This document shows, in pieces, positions 43,534 to 55,274 of a stretch of 64,000 bases of DNA (position 1 is the stretch's first letter; each line of letters starts with the position of its first letter). The notes beneath the pieces were generated by a model. It did no database searches and was not told the DNA's origin. It saw only the letters and a list, made by a program, of their open reading frames with translations. Source of the DNA: Marvania coccoides (taxonomy: Eukaryota; Chlorophyta; Trebouxiophyceae; Chlorellales; Chlorellaceae); contig OY978097.1 of the NCBI GenBank assembly GCA_963854735.1, positions 2,418,001 through 2,482,000 of the forward strand, given 5' to 3'. The position numbers and the translations under genes were made by a program.

Positions 43534-46500
43534 TCACGGCATCCCCGTGGCAACAAACGGCAAGGTAGCCAAATGCCGCTTGCTCTCCACCTGCAGCTGC
43601 TGCTGCTCCTCCGCCCTGCGCGCGTCCATGTATGCCTTGCGTGCCCTGCACAGCGCCAGCGGGAGGCACACGTAGAGCACCAGCGCACACGCGTTGGCGC
43701 CAATCGCCTCAATCCAAGCGTTGTAGTTGCTCGCCCTGTCCGGCAGCTCTCCCAGCGTCATGACGTAGCGCGACATCAACAGCACCGCCGCATGGTGCAC
43801 GTGTCCGCACACCACGTGCGTGATCACCGCCAGCAGCCCTGTCGCTGCCATCACGTTGTCAGCAATGGGGTTGCTTGCCAGTGCCTCCAGCGCCTGCGCC
43901 TGCAGCGAACTGACCCCGGATATGCGGCTGAGCGTGATGGACCCGAATCCTACCGCTGTGGAGCGCCCCACTGCCCAGGAGCGCTCGATTTCGACACCCC
44001 GTTCCGCCTGGCCCTCAACTGATAAAACCGAGACCAGAATTGACAACAGGCTGGCAACAATGGCCAGATCCTTGGGAAGCACAGCCCCCAGCACCAGGAT
44101 GTACAGCGACAGCAGCGTGGAGACCGTCAGGAGACTGGAGAGGGTGTTGGCAGCAGCAGAGGAAGCGGCGGAAACGGTCATGTGTTCAGGCTTCAACACG
44201 GGGGCGAAGGGGCACGAAGTGGACGCAGAGGGACCCTCGTCGCAGTCGCACTCATAGCCATCCACCACCTCTTTTATCGCCGCAGCAGGCGGGAACGTGT
44301 CGTTGAAGTGGCGCGGGCAAGGGGGCTGCAGCGCCTGGTCGCGAATCCTCTGCTCCTCCTTGTTCAGCGTGGCCAGGAAGCTCTCTGCCGCGGGCGCCCC
44401 GCGGTCAGTCAGCAGGCGCAGCATGCCGTTTTGGTGCAGGCCTACAGCTATTGACAGGGCGCTCTTGGCCTCCGACGACTCCGCCTTCCAGGCATCCAGA
44501 TGCCCCGGCGCGAGCGCCAGCAGCGCCTCCACCACCGGGCAGGGCTCCCGCAGCATGGCGCAGAGGTGGAAGGGGGTCAGAAAGCTGCTCTGGCTGGCTG
44601 AAGAAGCGGAGGTGGAATCAACAGCGCCAGGGCCGGCCATCACAGCCTCCAGCGGCAGCCCCCGGGCGGCCGCCCATGTGCCCACCTCCGTCACAAGGTC
44701 TGCGCTGCCCGACGCCACGGCGGCAGCCAAGAGGGACACCCCCTGGCCCAGCCCAGCAGAAATTCCCACCAGCGCCTCAACGGCAGACTCTCCCGCGTCC
44801 ACCAGCGGCAGCACCATCCGCAGCAGCGCCGGCCACCCCCGTAGCAGGCATGTGGCAGCCATTTCCTGGGCGGCCTGCCCCACGCGAGCCGCCGCATTGC
44901 CCGTCAGTTCCACAGCCAATTCCTGGTTGGCAGCCAGCCGCGCCAGCACCCCCAACGTCGCCAGAAAGGCAGGAGCGTTGGCCACCAGCGTGGGGTCGGT
45001 TTCCAGCGCGCGCACCTCCTCCACGGCGGCGGCATCGTCAAGAACAAGGAAGGTCGTTGGGGCGGTGACAAACACCCCACGCTGCGCCTCCATCGCATAC
45101 CCGCCCTGCGCCATGCTGGGCACGCGCAGCTGCACCCACCCGCCTACGCCCTCGCCGGCCTCCGTCACCAGCGCGGCCCCGCGTGCGACAACCTCCGTGG
45201 TGACGTTGGCACCGCCGGAGCAACAGTAAACTGTGTCGCGGGCGGGGTCCATACTGGGACTGAGCACCAGGATGGGACCGTCGTAGTCGGGGGTGGCCGC
45301 CAGGGGGCACACCACCAGCGTGCTGGGCAGAGGGTCGCTTCCAATGAGCCCCCTGTCCCCGCCCAAGTCCAGCAGCATTCGCACCTTGCCGTCCAGCACC
45401 ACGGCCGCTTTGGGCCCTCCCATGGCCTGCATCTGCAGCAGGACGCCCCCGGGAATGGCGCCGGCGCACGCCATCGAGGTGGACGACAGCGCTCGCATGG
45501 CCGCTGCCCTCACGTCTCCGCAGAGCCACTCCTTCTCCGCGCGGGTAATCAGCGCGGCAGCGGTGGTATGCACGCACCCGGGGCGCGTGGCAAGCTCGGA
45601 GTAGGTGGGGGTCTTCACCATCCACGAGCGCAGCTCCTCCAGCAGCCCCGGCGGCAGCTGCTGGGGCGTGGTTTTGAAGAATTTCATCGACAGCTGCACG
45701 ACGTCGTTCTCGGGGGGAGACCGCTGGGCGACGGGCTGGCTGAGCTGTGACAGCAGGCTCAGCAGGTGGCCCATGTCGCCCTGGCCCTGGCGCTGCTGCT
45801 GGCCGTTGGCAGCAGGACCAGTCTGCTGGTGCAGCTGCTTCTGCGCCCCGGGGTGAATGGCGGGGGGCAGCATGGAGGAATCTGGCGAGGACATGGGCTG
45901 TTGCTTGATCTGCAGCGAGGGGGGCAGCGACCTGGCTGCACCGGCAGCTCCATTGCCGTTGTTGCCACGCTGCCCTCCTCCTCCTCCCATCTGCTGCGAC
46001 AGCGTCGCCAGCATGTCGCTGAGACTGCCACCGGCTCCGCCGCCTCCTCCTTGCGGCCTTGAAGTCGCCTGCATGGGCGGCAGTGGCCCATGCTGCTGCT
46101 GCTGCAGCGGCGCAAACGCACTGCCAGTGGCACCGATGGCGGGGGGAGCGTTCGTCTCACCGTGTCCGCCCCTGCCTCCCCCAGCGCGCAGCAGCTGCTC
46201 CAGCGTGTTCATCATTATAGCAGAGCCGGGGCCGCCGTTTGCAGCCGGCTCAGGCCGCAGCGCTCGCGGGTGGGAGGGGTGCGACGCCAGCAGCGTCACG
46301 TGCTGCTGATGCATAGGCGGCATCCCATGGCCGTGGTGCTGCTGCTGTGAGTGCACAGGGTGCGACTGCAGAGACATCGGCGGCGGCCCTCCACCGCCCA
46401 TCCCCTGCATCTGGCTGAACTGCGACATGAGGTGGGGGTGCAGCCGCGCGTCAGGTCCCGCGTATTGGTGATGGTGCATGGGGGGCATGGGAGGCGGGGG

Positions 46501-47554
46501 TGCCCCCCACCCACTCCGCCCCTGCGACGGCATCGTCATGCTCTGCAGGCCGTGCGCCAGCGGCGCGCCCATCCCCTGCATGAGGTCGTAGTCCGACGTC
46601 AGCCTGTGCAGGATGTCGTTCACGGCGTAGCCGTGCCCGGCGGGGAGCACGCCGGCGGGGAAGCCGTTGGGGCTGCCGCTGCGCTGAAGTTTGTGCCCCG
46701 AGCGGGAGCGCCCGCCACTGCCCTCGCCGCCGCTGTCGCTGTCGGTCATGGTGCTGCCCTCCAGCTTGCGCCGCCGCTCGTTGTGCTTCTCGAGCTTCTT
46801 GCGGCAGGAGCGGCGGTCGCCGTCAAACTCGTCCAGCAGCTGGAAGCGGCCGCACTGCTGGCAGAACCGGATGCTCTGGCCCTCCACCACCATGCAGTTG
46901 AGCTCCAGGTGGTAGGGGCAGATCTGCAGTGCGCAAAAACAGTACGAAAATTGGGGTGAGAGGCAAAAACGAACAGTATGTGGTGGGTGTATTGGAAGGA
47001 AGCAGAGGGAGCAGCAACGGACGCCAGCCGGGCTACGAACGAGGAAGCGCTTACTTTGTATCTCTGCACAGGGAACGGGGCGACAGGGAGGAGTGAGAAA
47101 TCGCGAAAACGTACTAAAAAATAACGAAAGATGGTACCAGCATACAAAGCGTCGGTCGCTCACCTTGTAGTAGTCCCTGAGCTTGTGCAGCGACCTGTCG
47201 CAACCAGGAACTGAAAAAAAGAGCAAGTTAAGGTCAGGGCTCCAAACTGTTCCTGACATTACAATGTGCTTGCTTACCTTGGCACGCCACGCCCTTGCGA
47301 GGAGGGTCTTTGAAGAAGCTACGGCCTCTCCCGCGCTTGTATTGCGGCCCTGGCTGCACGGGCCGGCCGTCAGAGCCAAGATGATTGCCGTGCGGAATTT
47401 CCAAATACTTTTGGCCTTCAGGGTGCTGCTGCTGCTGCTGCTGCTGCTCCTCCATCGGCTCAAATGCAGCCGCATCTTTCAAATGCGGAGAGCTAGAGGG
47501 GACATCGACTGGCTCTGCCGGAGAGGCATCTAATTCTGGGGATAATCCCTCCAT
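43534..47554 (-). CDS. SBP-box transcription factor 2 (large, multi-TM C-terminus)
   Basis: Four exons on the minus strand: 47554-47278, 47210-47164, 47063-47055 (9 nt), 46923-43534; 1240 aa. The SBP domain is assembled as ACQ-VPGCDRSLHKLRDYYK-RYK-ICPYHLELNCM, then IRFCQQCGRFQLLDEFDGD and RRSCRKKLEKHNERRRK (NLS). As in its neighbour, the finger-2 His is Gln. Long Gln/Pro/Gly/His-rich low-complexity regions follow. Then come ankyrin-like blocks (LTPFHLCAMLREPCP; ALSIAVGLHQNGMLRLLTD) and a C-terminus with several hydrophobic segments (LLTVSTLLSLYILVLGAVL; VLYVCLPLALC). Size and layout resemble CRR1, but no Cys-rich copper-response tail is seen. The N-terminus has a short poly-Gln. Confidence 0.88.
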
Positions 47555-48458
47555 AATTACCGCGCGACCGTCCTCAACAAAAATGAAACCAGGGTTTTTT
47601 TGCAGTAATATGAAACGTATAATGATTTAGCAGTAAACCAACCAGGGCGTGAGTATAAAAAGAAAGGGCCCCCAAAAGGCCGAGCACAGAATTGCAGTGG
47701 GCTTGGAATGCATGAATTGCAGCCGTGCATGAAGGAATGGAGTCGATCAGTACGATTGGCGTACCCAAGTGCATGTAGAGCTTTCAAAAGCAATTGATCT
47801 CCCTTTCAAAAGGCGCTTTACAATATTTCCGCTCCTACCGGGTTCGCCGGCCACTGCCAAGAGCTATTTTCAATTGGCTAGGCCCAGCTATTTCTCGTTT
47901 AAACGCCAAGTTAGTTAGTGTCGGGCTACGCATCAAGAAGTGCAGCGCCCGTCTAAAGAGCTTGGCGCAGGGGGATGCACTGACCAAGCAAGGAACCTTT
48001 TCCTGCACGTATATTAATGTGTTGGCTAATTCTCGGCGCCGGCGCACCATCAACTATGACAATAATAATAGAAGTACCGTTTCATAATTGCTTCGAGGCC
48101 GAAACCAACAATGCTTCGACAACTGCTGTGTCCTCTGCCGCCACCCCTCCTTTGCGTTCTCTTTCAGAATCCAAAAGCCTCTAGGGAATGCTCAGAGTGA
48201 GCTCATTTGGGATTGTAACGCACCAAGTCACACAGAGGGTGACAAAAATCTCCAAACAGAATTTCAACAAAAGTTTGAATTTGCCGGGTGCTCTTGGACC
48301 GAAGCGTGAGCAACGACGACCTACCGAGGCGCAACTTGATAGATGCTCCGGCACGTCAATAAATTCTTGGTAAACTATAAAATATAAAACAGATCTTAGC
48401 GTGCGTTAAGCTTCGTTGCTTGCAATTTTGCTTTGCTCGCGGATCTCAAGATTTTGAA
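47555..48458. promoter_or_regulatory. Divergent intergenic region SBP2 / RING-CH
   Basis: 904 bp between divergent start codons, expected to hold both promoters. No gene, repeat or specific element recognised. Confidence 0.4.
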
Positions 48459-49309
48459 ATGTTGTTTGCTGGCGACAAAAGCTGTGCGGGCGATGGGACC
48501 ATCACGCTGAGGAACGCGCGCGCGGTGAGCAAGCAAGATGAGGACCAAGCAGTTTGGAGTGAGAGCATTTGCTGGATATGTCACGAAGGCCACTCCAACG
48601 AGGAGGGAGGAGCCCCACTCCTCCAGCCTTGCAAGTGCTCGATCATGGCGGCTCATCGCGCCTGCTTAGCGCGCTGGCAGCTCCAGCAAGCTGGAAAACC
48701 GTAAGAATTGCAATTGTTCAACCTCTTTGCGACTTTTTGCGGACTCCGGTCGAATTTGCTTCCAATCTCTTTGCTTTTCCATTTTATTCTAGTTTTTAAC
48801 AAGCGATTTATTCGCTGCAGAGAAGAGCGCTGCTGCAGGTTCTGCAATGCCGAGCTGCCGGACTGGCGTGAGGCGCACTCGCAGCTGCCGCAGGCGCCGC
48901 CGATCATGACGGTCGTCCACCTGGGCGTCACCCACCAGGTGCGAGTGGAGCCTGGGCCCGATGGCCGGCAGCGGTTCCAGTCTGAGATCCGGCGCATATT
49001 CAACCTGAATGACCGCGACGCAATCCAACTGACATTCGGGTGCCGCATTCCAGGGAGCAGTGAGTCAAAAACTCTTGTGATAAATTTCGAGATTTTCTTT
49101 AATTATGTGTTCATGCTTTTATTGAAGCTGTAGACCAAGAAATCCAGCTGGAGGGGTGGGAATCTTTTGATGCTGCGGTCTACTGCGCCGGCGTCTCTGC
49201 GGGCCAGCGGACCAGGGACTCGGAGGGCCACAAGCCACCATCGGTAGAGCGCCGCAGCTCGGGTGGGGTCCTCCGCAGGCTGTTTTCACGCAACACCTCC
49301 CAGCACTAG
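48459..49309 (+). CDS. RING-CH (MARCH-type) E3 ubiquitin ligase
   Basis: Three exons: 48459-48700, 48821-49059, 49128-49309; 220 aa. The RING-CH (C4HC3) domain at residues ~35-92 has ICWICHEGHSNEEGG, LLQPCKCSIMAAHRACLARW and, across intron 1, RCCRFCNAELPDW, with all eight ligand positions present. This variant RING recruits E2 enzymes. Most animal MARCH proteins are membrane-bound, but no transmembrane helix is visible here, so this one is probably soluble. The rest (VVHLGVTHQVRVEPGPDGRQ) is not a domain I recognise. The C-terminus is Ser/Arg-rich. Confidence 0.8.
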
Positions 49310-49786
49310 GCGGCAAGGAGCGGGTTTTAGGGGGGGGCTGTGCTAATTATAGATTCCATCTTGGTATTTTTCATACGCCCAGTGTACTCCGATGATAATT
49401 ACGCTCGTATTGTTTTAGAAAAACAACGAGACCCACAGGGGGAGGATGCCAGCAGTAGGTGCATGTCCCTCCTTGGCTGGTTGATTTGATAACATATAGT
49501 TAGTTACGTTATAAAATTTATCCCGGTATTCCTTACTCATCTTCTTATTATTCTCAACCCAAAGTCACTAAAACAGATTTTGAATATTTATTTATTTATT
49601 CTTAGACGTCCTCCATGCCTGCCAGTCTTTCCCATTTTTATTCTTCTTCTTCATTCCATGTATGTATACATACATACATTACAGGTTTTAAAGTCCACAC
49701 AAAAATGCAACTAAGGCCCCGTAGCAGACTGACACGCTAGTGACAGCCGCGCACGTAGGAATAAGAATGAAAAAGCAAGAACACGA
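49310..49786. other. Spacer left of the transposon
   Basis: AT-rich, with a TA/CA-rich simple stretch (49658-49682). A 9-mer AGGCCCCGT at 49714-49722 recurs just outside the right end of the transposon (55298-55306). No gene seen. Confidence 0.5.
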
Positions 49787-49808
49787 TCACTGGGCCACCA
49801 CTTTTAAG
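49787..49808 (+). repeat. Left terminal inverted repeat
   Basis: Starts TCACTGGGCC and ends CACTTTTAAG; exact reverse complement of 55275-55296 over 22 bases. Similarity ends on both sides. Confidence 0.85.
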
Positions 49809-49925
49809 GGCACTCCGCGCTTTTCCGAGCGTTTCGGCACGTTTCGCCGCATTTAATCAATGCATGGGATCATTAATGTTAGCTTTATGCTTCAGGCAAC
49901 TTGAATTGCAGTCTAAACTTTAAAT

Positions 49926-51403
49926 ATGGCATCGATGTCCATCGACCCGATCCAGATGCGGCAAATGGAGGCCATGGGGACACGTGATTATTGTTCAGTG
50001 AAGGCCAAGGAATTATTTAAGATGGAGCAGGGCTCAGAACAGTGGCATGATGAGCGGCAACTGCGAGTTACAGCCAGCAGAATTGCGGTCATCGCTGGGC
50101 TCGTTTCACACCCCTCTATCGAGGATGTTCTTCACGAAATATTTAACCCGCCTAAGGTTACCACGCACATGCAGCGGGGGATCGATCTGCAGCGCAGCAT
50201 CGCTGACAATTACATCCTTGATCTTCAGGTAAGCTACTTACCTCCGTTTCTGAAGGCGATTTCGCCCCATTTCACCTGGTTCTATCATCTAAATCGCAGA
50301 AGAGAAAGGGGGGCGTCTACAAGCTTCACGAAGTTGGCCTTCTCCTGCATCCAGACTACCCGCACTTAAGCGCATCGATGGACTACTGGGTGGTGAACGA
50401 AGCCAGGTCTGAGGCCTTCATTTTAGAGGTTAAGGCCCCCTCAAGGGAACCTGATGACCTCCCCAGGGCAGCAGAGTGTCAGGTCGTCATGCAGCTCGCG
50501 ATTGCCGTGAGCTCTGAGCTCGTGGATTGGCTTGGCAGCCCTCCAAAAGCGGTGGTCGTGGCAGGCGTGGGCGACAATTTGGCGTTTTGGGACGTGCCTT
50601 GGGATGACCAATCGCAGGCTCTGTGGTTCGAACATCTGCTCCCGGCCGCCCACATATTTTATTTAGAAGGAGTGCTGCCCAAACTGTTGGAAAATGAGGA
50701 GCGTCGAGCTTGCGCGGTGGCGGCGGCAGCCCAACGAGCCCGTACGCCTCCACCTGAGCGTTGCCTCCCCCTTCCCGATGACTCTATTACGTTGATTACC
50801 CCGACTATGGCTGTAGGGAAGGTTGTGCAGCGCCTCAATTCAAATGACCAAGCGGTGATTGTGGGGGTCGAAAGGAAAGGCATTGTGTTGGACAACAACA
50901 AGGTGGTGGACAACAAGAAGCGTAAGCGGCCCGCCAACCCCGAGAACTACGTGGTGCTGCCTCTCTCAGCCCATCTCTGCGTGGCCCCGTCCGCAACCGG
51001 GCAGCGGGTGATGGTGGTCGGCGGTCGTTACATCCGAAATCCGCCGCTGGAGGGCTTCGTGGAGAGCTGGGCCGCGCAATACTCTCAAATAAAGCTGGAT
51101 GTGGGTGATGTGGTGGTTTCCGTGAAGAATTCGTACCTTCATGTCAACGAAAAAGGAGCGCAGCCGTTAAAACGCACCATCGAGCCGGTGCAGGATGTTG
51201 AATGTATAAAAATTCCCGCTGATAAATATGACGATTTTCTTTCGCAGCTGCTTGATGGCGGTCAGTTGGATCTTGTCCTGAAGGAGCCCCACTCACGAGC
51301 ATCGAAGATTTCTCAACTTGAAAAATTTGTTTCAATGGCGGCAGAGCAAGAAAAAATTACGGAAGACGAGGCTGCTCAAGCTTTGTGTAACCTTGAATTG
51401 TAA
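49926..51403 (+). CDS. YqaJ-family viral-recombinase-type nuclease (PD-(D/E)XK)
   Basis: Two exons: 49926-50228 and 50300-51403; 468 aa. The YqaJ/lambda-exonuclease pattern is clear: GSEQWHDERQLRVTASRIAV, HMQRGIDLQRSIADNY, LLLHPDYPHLSASMDYW (catalytic Asp), AFILEVKAPS (E-x-K) and ECQVVMQLAIA (Gln). These proteins are 5'-3' DNA exonucleases of phage and viral recombination systems. A KKRKRP cluster (~residue 295) is a likely nuclear localisation signal. The C-terminal 150 residues are not recognised. The gene lies inside the transposon, convergent with its transposase 627 bp away. TGTAA overlaps its stop codon. The intact frame and motifs suggest function. Confidence 0.85.
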
Positions 51404-52030
51404 ATGCGCCTCCCTGGAGATTTTTAATACGTATAATTTGAACACTATAATTTGAACTCTTTGCCGTTGTCCACCGGCACGTTGACACAATTTTTACTGC
51501 CAGACACTTGGCGCACCTCCTCGTGCGTGTAGATTCTTTATTTAAATTTTTATACTCCATTCTGTATGGGTTTAAGCTCTAAATTGGAGCAAAGTACAGC
51601 GATTCTTGGCCTTCGTACTCTCATCAGTTGAACATTTTTGGGGGTGCGAAACAGTATTATGACACCCTTTGCGCTGGACACAATTTTTTTTAGTATTATA
51701 TTTGATAGCTCCGCAGGCTGTTGTAACTTGGCGCGATTGTTTTTGGAGTTTTCACATGCTTGTTGAGATCGGCAGTTCACACACTTTCAGCGTACAATTG
51801 CGAGCCGCCAACACTACGCCCACCGCTTCTTATTAATAAACATTATTTATAATGATTTCTTGAAGCTCGATTAAGGTCCCATTGGCACGCCTCGTGGAAT
51901 TGTATGCACTCCTCCAATTTTATTGCACATACAGTTTACATCATTTTCCGGAGAGGAAACACAGTGAATTCAATTCCAAAAATTCAAAAATAAATAAATA
52001 AAGCTATCAATGAGTAAAAAGTAGTGTAAT
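51404..52030. other. Convergent spacer inside the transposon
   Basis: 627 bp, AT-rich, between the stop codons of the nuclease and transposase genes; likely 3' UTRs of both. No coding block seen. Confidence 0.5.
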
Positions 52031-54841
52031 TTAAAAATTATCGTCTCCCTCCGCCGCCTTGCCGCCTGCCGGAGACAAGTAGCCCCGCCTCTCGCACCCA
52101 CGCGCGCCGGTTTTCGGCCTCCCAGCAGATTTCACGTGCGAGAACTCTGCTGTGACCTCCTCCTCTTCGCCGCGGCCTCCTCCGGCTGTGAAGTGGCCCT
52201 TGCTGCGCCCGCTCGTCCTCCCGGCGAAAAGCGGCCTCTCCACGCGGCGCCCCGCAGCCCGCGTCTGCTGCTTGCCCACCTGCACTTGTGTGGCCGCAAA
52301 CTTCTGCTCCGCCTCTTTTATTTGCTGGAATGTGGCCTTCAGCGCCGGCAGGTGCGCTGCGGCAACATCCTCTGAAATGGAGGGGAGGGCAGCCATTATG
52401 CCTTGCACGGTGCGCTTTACCTCCATCCTCATTGGTCCCAGCTTCATCCTAGGCTGCGCCGTCTTCATCGCGGTCGTGAGCGCATCCAACTCTTTTTTCG
52501 CAGCGCCAAGAGAGATCAGCGGCTCCTTCTCCGGAGATGGGCCCATGCGAGCAGGCCGCGCAACCTCCACGATGTCAGGGGGCTCCTCTAGGTGCAGGAT
52601 AGCCCCAACTTCCGGCAGGGAGGCGCCAGCGAGGAGGTGGGGGCACACGCGGGCGACATCGTAGACGGGGCAGCTGCAAATGCCCTCCAACGCGCTGATG
52701 ACAGCGCTGCCGTTGCCGGCGAGGTTGGGGGACAAGAAAAGCTTTTCACCCTCTTGGCTGCCGGGGAGATTGGTGAACTTCGCAGCGCCTGGATGAAAAA
52801 ATGAAGTTTGAATTTGAAGCGATATTACTTGTCTTATTTGAATTCTTGATTATATATTCGTGAATGAAGGCAAAGAACCAGAAGAATTTATACAATTTTA
52901 ACCTTGGAGAGAGCATTGTAGAGAATGAATGCCTTTTCTCACCAGATTTGTGCTTCTCAGCGCAAGCAGCTGCTATGGACTTCAGCAAATCTGAGGTGTA
53001 GGGGAACTTGTTGGCGGCGGCATGGAGGTGGTGGCACACACCGTCAGCACCGCAGTCACACGACAAGTCGCCGATAACCGTGTCATGACTCTTAAAAGGG
53101 CACACCTTGTTGGCGCTGCGAACGCGGCACCGCCCTACCCCCGCATCCACCCGAGTCACCCCGTTCGGCAGCTTTTCTACCCGCTCCACCCGCTTCGCAT
53201 ACGATTCGTCGGCCGCCTCTGCCCCAGTGCGCACCATGCCGGAGTGTTTGCGTAAGCGGTCGGCCAAGTAGTGTTGCATTGCCTTGAGAAGGAGCCGCAC
53301 CACGTCGTCTACGCGCTTCCCCACCTTCTTTCCGCTGAAATGGTACTTGATCTTGTACTGCGCGGACTCAGCGAGGTTGTTGGTGTTGCTCTGGAGGTCG
53401 TCCAGCCCACGGCGGCCGAACATTGCCCAGCGCACAGCACACGACTCCCACTCCGCCGCGTAGTAGCTGACCAAGGCTGGATAATTGCCAAGATCCCCGT
53501 CATCGGTCAAGCGCCGCTTGAAAGCCTCAGAGTTGGCCTTGAACTCCGCCTCTGAGGTGGACCGCATGACGCCCCGCAGCGCTGCGTAGATATTGAGCCG
53601 CAGGCCTTTCTTCTCCACGCCCTGCACGCCACTTTTGTGAGACTTGCAGAAGCGCTCGATGGCCTGCATGGCGTGGAAGATGCAGAGCAGGAACTTGATG
53701 TCCAGCGCCTGACACGCCGCCATCTCTGCAGGAGACTTGTCGATCATGATGGAGTCGAACTTGAAGTCCGCCGCCTGTAACGATAGATTGGACAATATTA
53801 TGAATAAATTTCACAGTGATTAACTCAAAATAGTGAGGAAATTTGAAATAAATCAAAGGTATTGACGCTCGGTGATTTATAAATTGAACTGTCAAATTTA
53901 CCTCAGCCACAATCTTCAAGAACTCCTCGTACGTAGCGGCCTCCTCGCTGTCCGCTATGCAGAACGCCACCGGCACGGCGTTGGTGAACTCGTCCCGGAC
54001 GACGATGGAGATGAGGGGGTAGCCGTACTTGATCATCCCATAGGTGGCGTCCATGAAGACGAGGCGGCTCCCAAAGGTCTTCAGCATGCGGGTGAGGAAG
54101 GGGGTGGACAGGACCAGCATGAAGTGCTGCGTGATTTTCCCGTCGTCCATCACTTGGGGGCGGTACTTGAGCACGACGCCAGGGCTGCCGTGCTTCAGGC
54201 CGTCTACGAGATGCTGCAGGCTGAGGCTGTCGTTTCTGTTGGGGCGGAGCTCGTGCTGCACAGTTTTCTGGAGGTTTTGAAGCTCCCGCAGCGTGGGCAG
54301 CTGTCTCGAGTTGAAGTTGCCGTCGGAGCCGATGCCGAAGTTGAACTTCTCCTCCAGCACCTGCAGCACCCTGAATGGGGTCATGCCGTACTTCAGCAGC
54401 TGCAGAAGGTATAGAAAAATAGTTATATATGGCGCTGACAAATTTCAAATTTCAAATATCCGGTACCGGTAGCGCCTCCTCTTTCACGCGAGGGAGGATA
54501 TTGCGGAGCCGTTGATCTAGCCCAGCTCCAGGCACGTGCCCAACGTGCCCATGCCTGTCGAAGATGTAGAGCTCGCCGGGGCGGTCCGCCCAACCCACCA
54601 CCACGAGTTCCCAGGGGCAGCCGACCTTGGCGGTCGCTTTCTGTTCGCTCTCAGGACAACGACTCTCAGTTTCCTTCTTCCCAAACTTGCAGCCGTGGAC
54701 GATGTGGACCATTTTTTCCCCCCATGCACTTTTGGGGAGGTTACCGTACGGATAAGGCATATTTCTGCGCTCGTGGATCTCCCAGTCAGGATTCTGACTG
54801 GCCAGGTCGCGTAAACCATGCGCACGGCCCACGAAGGAGTC
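52031..54841 (-). CDS. MULE-type DDE transposase with two SWIM zinc fingers
   Basis: Four exons on the minus strand: 54841-54467, 54399-53902, 53774-52943, 52788-52031; 820 aa, plus an uncertain 5' exon (about 55065-54964). Exon 2-type N-terminal sequence has a GCM/WRKY-like Cys/His block (IVHGCKFGKKE...RCP...GCPWELVVVG...FDRHGHVGHV), as in MULE/FAR1 proteins. The DDE catalytic residues appear in RLVFMDATYGMIKYGYPL, FDSIMIDKSPAE and NTNNLAESAQYK. SWIM finger 1 is LSCDCGADGVCHHLHAA; a second, ICSCPVYDVARVCPHLLAG, follows in the last exon. The C-terminal tail is Arg/Gly-rich with an AT-hook-like AGRPKTGARG. Codon use matches the host. Confidence 0.85.
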
Positions 54842-55274
54842 CTGCGCAGTGCCGAAAATCAGATCAAATGTTGAAAAGAGTCACAAAATTGAGACAACAA
54901 TTGACACATTGCAATAAAATATAACTCGCAGTACATCACATATTGTATAATTTGAAACTTACAGTGTTCCCTGGCTGGCTGTTGGTAGGACAGGTTTCCA
55001 TCCTCGAGAGGGAAATGCTTCAACAATGGCCGAAAAAGTGGCTCACGCGTGCTGATTATATCCACGGGTGGCATAAACAATCGGAATTACGCGCCAGAGA
55101 ATGGTGTGGCAGGCTGAACCAAATAGGGTGGGTGTTCTTTGCAAGTTGATCACCTCTTTTTCCCAAAATGTGCGAAATTCAGAGGCTGCTTGCCTTGCAG
55201 AGGTTCAATAACATTATACGAATTGTTTAAGACGTGCGACGTCTTCTAAAACACGGTGTGGAGGCCAGAGCTTT
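54842..55274. other. Right-hand transposon interior / transposase 5' region
   Basis: Contains a minus-strand exon-like block starting MPPVDIISTREPLFRPLLKH and ending before a GTAAGT donor (~54963). Joining that donor to the 54841 acceptor makes an in-frame TGA, so the 5' end of the transposase gene is unsettled. The rest is probably promoter. Confidence 0.4.

Noticed and set aside
44297..45229. 310-aa open frame on + inside SBP gene 2
   Set aside because: Antisense shadow of the SBP exon; no recognisable domain.
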